64,000 bases of DNA from Streptomyces sp. CB02058. GTDB lineage: Bacteria; Actinomycetota; Actinomycetes; Streptomycetales; Streptomycetaceae. Both the position numbers and the translations under genes were made by a program. Positions 59,722 through 64,000 of this stretch are shown piece by piece. The notes beneath the pieces are model-generated. The model was not told where the DNA came from. It saw only the letters and a list, made by a program, of their open reading frames with translations, and ran no database searches. The stretch lies in NCBI RefSeq assembly GCF_001905505.1, contig NZ_LIPG01000001.1:248001-312000 (forward strand), read 5' to 3'. Numbering within the stretch: position 1 is the stretch's first letter; every line of letters begins with the position of its first letter.

Positions 59722-60321
59722 TCAGGCCGCCCCCGGCCCCTGGGGAGGCGGCGGCAGCAGGCGTACGAGGTCCAGGAGCTCGGCCTCGGTGATCTCCTGG
59801 CCCAGGAACACCGTGCGGTAGACGACATAGCCCACCCAGCTGTCCACGACCGCCTCCACCGGCAGGTCCCGCGGCAGCCCGCCCCGCTCCACGCCGTTGC
59901 GCAACAGCTGCGAGACCGGCGCGGAGTGGGCCTTGAGGAGATCCCGCAGATCGGCCCGGCCCGGCTCCCCGCGCTCGGTCAGCGCGCCCGTCACCACCCC
60001 GGGGTCGCCCAGCAGGGTCAAGGTGCGCACCAGGTTCCGCAGCCAGAGCAGCGCGTCCTCGCGCACGTCGCCGGTGTCGGGGGCCGGGCCCGGGGCAAGC
60101 CGGTCCGCGACCGCCTCGGTGACCACGGCCGCCTTGTTCGGCCACCAGCGGTAGACCGTCATCCGGGCCACCCCGGCACGTGTGGCGATGCGGTCCATCG
60201 TCACGCCCTTGTAGCCCAGCTCGTCCACCAGCTCCCGTGTGGCAGCCAGGACGGCCTCATGGGCGTCGGGGTCACGGTGCGGGCCGCGCCGGGGGCGAGG
60301 GGTGGCGGAACGGTCGTCCAT
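59722..60321 (-). CDS. TetR-family transcriptional regulator
   Basis: A 199-residue TetR protein: EAVLAATRELVDELGYKGVTMDRIATRAGVARMTVYRWWPNKAAVVTEAV is the HTH (YRWWP variant of the usual YxHF). The C-terminal domain is helical, with a conserved Trp/Tyr patch (VDSWVGYVVYRTVFLG). It is divergent from an SDR gene and a 20-bp near-palindrome lies between them, so it most likely represses itself and the SDR. The ligand is unknown, presumably a substrate of the SDR. Confidence 0.93.
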   Translation of the reverse strand: MDDRSATPRPRRGPHRDPDAHEAVLAATRELVDELGYKGVTMDRIATRAGVARMTVYRWWPNKAAVVTEAVADRLAPGPAPDTGDVREDALLWLRNLVRTLTLLGDPGVVTGALTERGEPGRADLRDLLKAHSAPVSQLLRNGVERGGLPRDLPVEAVVDSWVGYVVYRTVFLGQEITEAELLDLVRLLPPPPQGPGAA

Positions 60322-60361
60322 GAGGGTCTCCTGCGCAGCGGGCGGGCACGGCCGGAATATT

Positions 60362-60381
60362 TAGACTGTACGTACTGTCTA
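60362..60381. promoter_or_regulatory. TetR operator, 20-bp near-palindrome
   Basis: TAGACTGTACGTACTGTCTA is symmetrical at 18 of 20 positions (the two mismatches are the mirrored T residues flanking GTACGTAC). It lies in the centre of the 101-bp TetR/SDR divergent region. TAGTCT and TAGTGT -10-like boxes follow immediately toward the SDR gene, so the site would block its promoter. Confidence 0.75.
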
Positions 60382-60422
60382 GTCTAGTGTCATCCGGCAC
60401 ATCTCAGCGTGGAGGTTCAGTC

Positions 60423-61208
60423 ATGGAAGACCGTTTCGGCGGCAAGGTCGTCCTCATCACCGGCGGCGGCTCCGGCCTCGGCCGCGCGGCGGCCCTGCGG
60501 GTCGCGTCCGAAGGCGCCAGGCTCGCCCTGGTCGACGTCAGCGAGCAGGGCCTCGCGGACACCGCGGCCGAGATCGAGAAGGCCGTGCCCGGCGCGGAGG
60601 TCCTGAGCATCACCGCGGACGTCAGCTCCGAGGACGACGTGCGGCGGTACGTCTCCGCCACGATCGAGGCCTACGGGCGCATCGACGGCTTCTTCAACAA
60701 CGCGGGTATCGAGGGCAAGCAGAACCTCACCCAGGACTTCGGCACCGACGAGTTCGACCGCGTCGTGTCGATCAACCTCCGCGGCGTCTTCCTCGGCCTC
60801 AAGTACGTGCTCCCGGTCATGAAGGGCCAGGGCTCGGGCTCGGTCGTGAACACCGCCTCCGTCGGCGGCATCCGGGGCGTCGGCAACCAGTCCGGCTACG
60901 CGGCGGCCAAGCACGGCGTCGTCGGCCTCACCCGTAACTCCGGTGTGGAGTACGGGCAGTTCGGGGTCTCCATCAAGGCGATAGCCCCCGGCGCGATCAT
61001 GACCCCGATGGTCGAGGGCTCGCTCCGCCAGATCGACCCGGTGAACTGGGAGGAGGCCGGCGCGGCCTTCGTCAGCGGCAACCCGATGCGGCGCTTCGGC
61101 AAGCCGGAGGAGGTCGGCAACCTGGTCGCCTTCCTGCTCTCCGACGAGTCCGGCTTCATCAACGCGACGGTCGTCCCGATCGACGGCGGCCAGTCCGAGC
61201 AGTACTGA
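60423..61208 (+). CDS. Short-chain dehydrogenase/reductase
   Basis: A 261-residue classical SDR. TGGGSGLG is at 13-20, D in LVDVSEQG suggests NAD(H) preference, NNAG is in GFFNNAGIEG, the catalytic Ser is in NTASVGG and Y159-x3-K163 in GYAAAKHG. It resembles the glucose-1-dehydrogenase/2,5-dichloro-diol dehydrogenase-like subgroup. GGAGG precedes the ATG by 7 nt. It is the presumed target of the divergent TetR regulator. Its 3' end faces the structured RNA locus on the opposite strand. Confidence 0.95.
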   Translation: MEDRFGGKVVLITGGGSGLGRAAALRVASEGARLALVDVSEQGLADTAAEIEKAVPGAEVLSITADVSSEDDVRRYVSATIEAYGRIDGFFNNAGIEGKQNLTQDFGTDEFDRVVSINLRGVFLGLKYVLPVMKGQGSGSVVNTASVGGIRGVGNQSGYAAAKHGVVGLTRNSGVEYGQFGVSIKAIAPGAIMTPMVEGSLRQIDPVNWEEAGAAFVSGNPMRRFGKPEEVGNLVAFLLSDESGFINATVVPIDGGQSEQY

Positions 61209-61225
61209 CCCTCCCCGCCCGGAAC

Positions 61226-61422
61226 GCGGAAACCCGCAGGCTCTGGTCCCTCCTTGCGGAGGAGCCGGCCGGACTTACCGGCGAGCCTGCGGGTCGGTGA
61301 CTGCTTGGGTTTCGGCAGACAGCCTGCCGAGGTGCACGATGTGCGACGACGGGCTGTCAGCCCGCAGCCACCTCACGAATCCGATAAGACTGCACTTTTC
61401 GGATCACCTCCTTTCAACGTGT
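61226..61422 (-). ncRNA. Candidate structured RNA with 16S 3'-end complementarity
   Basis: About 195 nt on the minus strand, from the predicted start near 61422 to a terminal stem ending near 61232. The 5' part contains GAAAGGAGGTGATCC (61415-61401), the exact complement of the last 15 or so bases of streptomycete 16S rRNA. Perfect hairpins follow. ATCCGA/TCGGAT (61379-84/61399-404) overlaps the complementary stretch. AGGTG/CACCT (61330-34/61369-73) encloses GCAC-GAT-GTGC (61334-44) and CGGGCT-GTC-AGCCCG (61350-64). CGGCAG/CTGCCG is at 61313-29. A 12-bp stem (61232-43/61283-94) encloses two more hairpins (61249-62, 61268-82), with UUU after it. A 33-codon frame (61376-61275) fits inside but is poorly placed relative to the SD. 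The RNA class is not identified. Confidence 0.6.
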
Positions 61423-61428
61423 ACGCAC

Positions 61429-61457
61429 AGCCTAGGAACCGCCCCGGGACCGCACAA
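61429..61457 (-). promoter_or_regulatory. Promoter of the structured RNA
   Basis: Read on the minus strand: -35 TTGTGC (61457-61452), a 17-bp spacer and -10 TAGGCT (61434-61429). This is one of the best sigma-70-like (HrdB) promoters visible in the window and predicts transcription start near 61422, just upstream of the 16S-complementary segment. Confidence 0.65.
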
Positions 61458-61590
61458 GCGAATTAACGGGAGCGCCGGTGGACACCGGATTTCCGGGAAG
61501 TGGCTGTGTGGTGGCTCACGTTCGAGTTCAATTGTCTGACGTGCGGCAATGCGGAACGCGAAGCGGAAGACGCCCTGCGGGAGGTACGGA

Positions 61591-62976
61591 GTGAGTGCTT
61601 CCAGGAGCACCGGGACCACCGACGCGCTCGGTCCCGACGAGGACCCCGAGCGGGAGCCGTCGGCAGTCGTTCCAGGCTCCCGTCTGCTCGCCGCGCTGCT
61701 CGACGGGATGGACGCCGCGCTCTGCGCGTTCGACGCGCACGGCACGATCACCCACTGGAACCGCGAGGCGGAACGGATTCTCGGCTGGACCGCCGCCGAG
61801 GCCGTCGGACGGCGCGGCTTCGCGGGATGGGCCGTGCGGAGCGCGGACGCGGGGGACGTGCAGAAACGACTGCTGGCCGTCATGGACGCCCCTGGACGCC
61901 AGGTCCACGAGTTCGCGCTGCTGCGCAAGGACGGCGGGCGCGTTCTCGTCCGTACGCAGTCCTCGGGCGTGCGCGGTGAGGACGGGAAGCCGGCGGGGGT
62001 GTACTGCGCGTTCAGCGAGGTGCACGCCCAGATCGACCTGGAGCGCTCCATCGCGCTCAGCGAGGCACTGTTCGAGGACGCGTCCTGGGGTGTCGTCGCC
62101 GTCGACGTCGACCTGCGGCCGACCATCGTCAACGCCTACGCCGCCCGGGCGCTGGGCGGCGGGCGCACCACGCTGCTGGGGCGCCCGCTGGGCGAGCTGA
62201 TCGTGCAGGGCGTCGAGGACCTGGAGGGCGCGCTCCAGCACGTCCTGGCCGAGGGCCCGCCGCCCGCGCCCGCCGAGCTCTGGGTGACGCTGCGGACGGC
62301 GGAGGGCGACCGGCGGCGCTGCTGGCGCAGCGGGTTCCTCCGGCTGGCCTCGCCGCTCGCGGAGGAGCCGGTTCCGCTGGGCGTCGGCTGGCTGTTCCGG
62401 GACGTCACGGCGGCGAAGCTCGCCGAGCAGGAGGCGGACCGGATGCGTTTCCGGGCCGCCCAGCTGCACCGGGCGGCCCGGCAGGCCGCCGAGTGCGAGG
62501 ACCCGATGGAGGCGGCGACCACGTCGCTCGACTACGCCCTGGCGGGGTTCGCCGACCACGCGGTGCTGGACGTGCGGGCGGACCTGGCGGCAGGGGAGCG
62601 GCTCGTACGGGCAGCCGCGACGCCGTCCGACGCCCCGGGCCCGTGCCTGCCGGTCTCCGGCGGCCCGCTCCCGGTGCGCTACGGCCCGGGGCACCCGGCA
62701 CTCCAGGCGGTGGAGCGCACGGGGTCCGTCCGCGTCGCCGCGCCGGTCGGAGCGGGCGCGGCGTGGGCGGTGGAGCACCAGTGGCCCGGTGACTCGGTGC
62801 ACGCGCTGAGCACGGTACTGCGCAGCCGGGGGCGGACGCTGGGCGTGGTGACGTTCCTTCGCGCGGCGAACCGCAGCGCGTTCGAACGGCCGGACGTGGT
62901 GTACGCGGAGAGCGTGGCGGTCCGGGTCGCCTCGGCGGTCGACCTGGCCCGGCTGACCGCCGAACCGGGGCTCTGA
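61591..62976 (+). CDS. PAS/GAF sensory protein without visible output domain
   Basis: A 461-residue soluble protein. PAS domain 1 is at about 30-150 (GMDAALCAFDAHGTITHWNREAERILGWTAAEAVGR...EFALLRKDGGRVLVRT). PAS domain 2 is at about 155-270 (FEDASWGVVAVDVDLRPTIVNAYAARALGGG), and a GAF-like domain at about 290-455. In Streptomyces such proteins usually continue into a PP2C (SpoIIE) phosphatase or kinase, but here the frame ends after GAF, so it either lacks an output or signals by protein contact. The GTG start follows GGGAGG at 6 nt. Confidence 0.85.
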   Translation: MSASRSTGTTDALGPDEDPEREPSAVVPGSRLLAALLDGMDAALCAFDAHGTITHWNREAERILGWTAAEAVGRRGFAGWAVRSADAGDVQKRLLAVMDAPGRQVHEFALLRKDGGRVLVRTQSSGVRGEDGKPAGVYCAFSEVHAQIDLERSIALSEALFEDASWGVVAVDVDLRPTIVNAYAARALGGGRTTLLGRPLGELIVQGVEDLEGALQHVLAEGPPPAPAELWVTLRTAEGDRRRCWRSGFLRLASPLAEEPVPLGVGWLFRDVTAAKLAEQEADRMRFRAAQLHRAARQAAECEDPMEAATTSLDYALAGFADHAVLDVRADLAAGERLVRAAATPSDAPGPCLPVSGGPLPVRYGPGHPALQAVERTGSVRVAAPVGAGAAWAVEHQWPGDSVHALSTVLRSRGRTLGVVTFLRAANRSAFERPDVVYAESVAVRVASAVDLARLTAEPGL

Positions 62977-63051
62977 AGGGCTGGAGGAGACGCCCGGCGG
63001 GCCGCCGGGCCGGGGCTCCGAGGGGCCGGAGGAGGCGCCCGGCGGGGCGTC
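62967..63051. repeat. Imperfect 40-bp direct repeat at the PAS gene 3' end
   Basis: The segment beginning GGGGCTCTGAAGGGCTGGAG (62967-63006) recurs as GGGGCTCCGAGGGGCCGGAG (63012-63051), 45 bp apart. The first copy holds the PAS gene stop codon (TGA) and the second runs to the stop of the convergent SIS gene. It looks like a local tandem duplication that rebuilt the convergent gap. Confidence 0.6.
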
Positions 63052-63805
63052 AGTGGCGGTAGAAGATCCGGTCGCCGTACTCCCGCATCACGCGCCCGTT
63101 CCACTCGTGCCCGCCGTCGACGTTGCCCGAGCGCAGCAGCGGCGGCTCGATGCCCCGGGCGACGAGCTCCTCGGCCGCGGTGGCCATCATGGCCTGCATC
63201 AGCGCGCTGGTGACGACCGTGGACGCCGGGGCGAACGGGGCCTCGATGCCCTCCGCCGTCAGCTCCGCGTCCCCGATGGAGATCTTGCTGTCGAGCACGA
63301 TGTCGCAGTGGTCCCGCAGGAAACCGCCCGAGGCGTGCCGGGACTTGGTGCCCGTCGTGTACGCGACCGAGGTGACCCCGATGACCGTCAGCCCGAGCGC
63401 CCGCGCGTTCTGCGCCATCTCCACGGGCAGCGCGTTGCGCCCGGACAGGGAGATGATCACGAGCAGGTCCCCGGAACGGGCCGGGCTGGAGTCGAGCACC
63501 GCGCTCGCGAGGCCGTCGACCCGCTCCAGCGCTGAGCCGAGCGTGGCGGGCATGACGTCGACGCCGACGGTGCCCGGCACGGCGAGCAGGTTCATCAGGG
63601 CGAATCCGCCGGCCCGGTAGACGACGTCCTGCGCCGCGAGCGAGGAGTGCCCCGCACCGAAGGCGAAGAGCCGGCCGCCCGCCGCGACGGTGTCGGCGAT
63701 CGCGGCACCCGCTGCGGCGACGGCGCCGGACTCCTCGTCGCGCACCCGCTCCAGCAGGCCGATCGCTGCGTCGAAGAACTGACCGGCGAGCTTGCTGTCG
63801 CTCAT
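63050..63805 (-). CDS. SIS-domain sugar-phosphate-binding protein (UPF0309-like)
   Basis: A 251-residue sugar isomerase (SIS) domain protein. It has FAFGAGHSSLAAQDVVYRAGGFALMN, the phosphosugar-binding SLSGRNALPVEMAQNARALGLTVIGVTS and EWNGRVMREYGDRIFYR at the end. It resembles the UPF0309 group of Streptomyces, suggested to act on amino-sugar phosphates. The ATG has GAGGAGG upstream. The promoter contains a DasR-like operator, which supports a link to N-acetylglucosamine metabolism. It is convergent with the PAS/GAF gene. Confidence 0.92.
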   Translation of the reverse strand: MSDSKLAGQFFDAAIGLLERVRDEESGAVAAAGAAIADTVAAGGRLFAFGAGHSSLAAQDVVYRAGGFALMNLLAVPGTVGVDVMPATLGSALERVDGLASAVLDSSPARSGDLLVIISLSGRNALPVEMAQNARALGLTVIGVTSVAYTTGTKSRHASGGFLRDHCDIVLDSKISIGDAELTAEGIEAPFAPASTVVTSALMQAMMATAAEELVARGIEPPLLRSGNVDGGHEWNGRVMREYGDRIFYRH

Positions 63806-63861
63806 CGAGGAGGCCTTTCCTGCGGGAGATGGGGGTCCGTGCGGTGCCCGTGCCGCGGATC

Positions 63862-63891
63862 ACGTTGCGGTCTGGACCACTGGGCTGTCAA
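63862..63891 (-). promoter_or_regulatory. SIS-gene promoter with DasR-like operator in the spacer
   Basis: On the minus strand: -35 TTGACA (63891-63886, perfect consensus), an 18-bp spacer and -10 CAACGT (63867-63862). The spacer contains CAGTGGTCCAGACCGC (63882-63867), matching the published DasR responsive element AGTGGTCTAGACCACT at 13 of 16 positions when aligned from AGTGG. Binding there would block RNA polymerase, with relief by glucosamine-6-phosphate as known for DasR. Confidence 0.7.
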
Positions 63892-64000
63892 TAGGGGCCC
63901 GGACCGCCCGGCAGCACAGGCATGCGACGGCGGGGCACGGTTGTCGGCGCCATGCGTCAGAATTGGTGGAGGGCCATCGCACGACGACTTCATGTCACAG

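Noticed and set aside
61275..61376. 33-codon frame on the minus strand as a protein gene
   Set aside because: The very strong Shine-Dalgarno is too far from its GTG, the frame is packed with perfect hairpins, and the peptide has no recognisable family. The RNA interpretation explains more of the sequence. It is kept as an alternative in the findings.
61401..61415. Plus-strand match to the 3' end of 16S rRNA as an rRNA fragment
   Set aside because: Only 15 bases match and the flanks do not resemble 16S rRNA or the spacer. The promoter is on the other strand, where the same bases read as an anti-anti-Shine-Dalgarno.
63953..64000. Start of a plus-strand gene at the window edge
   Set aside because: A frame opens at 63953 and runs to the end, but 16 codons without a ribosome-binding site or family match are not enough to call a partial gene.

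Overview
The window is high-GC actinobacterial chromosome and almost certainly Streptomyces. Coding regions are tightly packed with strong G/C third-position bias, and GTG and TTG starts are common. Lineage markers include a conservon (cvnA-D plus two P450s), mycothiol-dependent isomerase-like proteins, DUF4429, DUF1963 and DUF6892 proteins, and many genes that look leaderless. The order serC ... atu-like operon, citrate synthase, pdxH, TetR/SDR, SIS protein resembles, from memory, the chromosomal core around SCO4366-SCO4393 of S. coelicolor. I see no transposase, integrase, tRNA, rRNA or CRISPR, so this is core or stable accessory chromosome rather than an island.

Layout. 0-5 kb: purine permease, a ribbon-helix-helix protein, a MarR regulator with a palindromic operator and its MFS exporter, a Uma2-type nuclease, thpR and a 29-residue membrane peptide. 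5-10.7 kb: mostly minus-strand metabolic genes (aldo/keto reductase, prolyl aminopeptidase, a membrane-anchored beta-domain protein, nadE, quinone-oxidoreductase-like enzyme), then a divergent HxlR regulator with a cupin/zinc-ribbon protein. 11.6-16.6 kb: a two-component system whose kinase carries an unusual in-frame C-terminal membrane extension, divergent from an ABC transporter (ATPase plus FtsX-like permease). 16.6-24 kb: a duplicated-module Cys/His protein, a divergent EamA/LysR pair, then a run of plus-strand hypothetical and regulatory genes. 24-34 kb: hydrolases, a LysR/SDR pair, small enzymes, a second Uma2 protein and serC with its terminator.

34-40 kb is the conservon operon cvnA-cvnB-cvnC-cvnD-P450-P450 on the minus strand. 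Its genes are coupled by short overlaps: a membrane sensor kinase, a roadblock protein, a DUF742 protein, a small GTPase-like protein and two cytochromes P450. The first P450 lacks the ExxR motif, as known for CYP157 proteins. 40-46 kb: an LCP cell-wall ligase, a serine hydrolase, a second LysR/EamA divergent pair and small proteins. 46.5-56.8 kb: an eight-gene acyl-CoA catabolic operon, similar in content to the Pseudomonas atu (acyclic terpene) pathway, behind a perfect 14-bp palindrome and ending in a TetR gene. 56.9-61.2 kb: a lipoprotein, citrate synthase, pdxH and a TetR/SDR pair sharing a 20-bp near-palindrome.

The most unusual object is at about 61.23-61.46 kb. Between a dehydrogenase gene and a PAS/GAF protein, the minus strand carries a good promoter, then a stretch with 15 contiguous bases complementary to the 3' end of 16S rRNA, then a compact chain of perfect hairpins ending in a multibranch stem. 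It reads as a structured, possibly ribosome-contacting, non-coding RNA. The window closes with a SIS-domain sugar-phosphate protein whose promoter holds a probable DasR (GlcNAc-responsive) operator.
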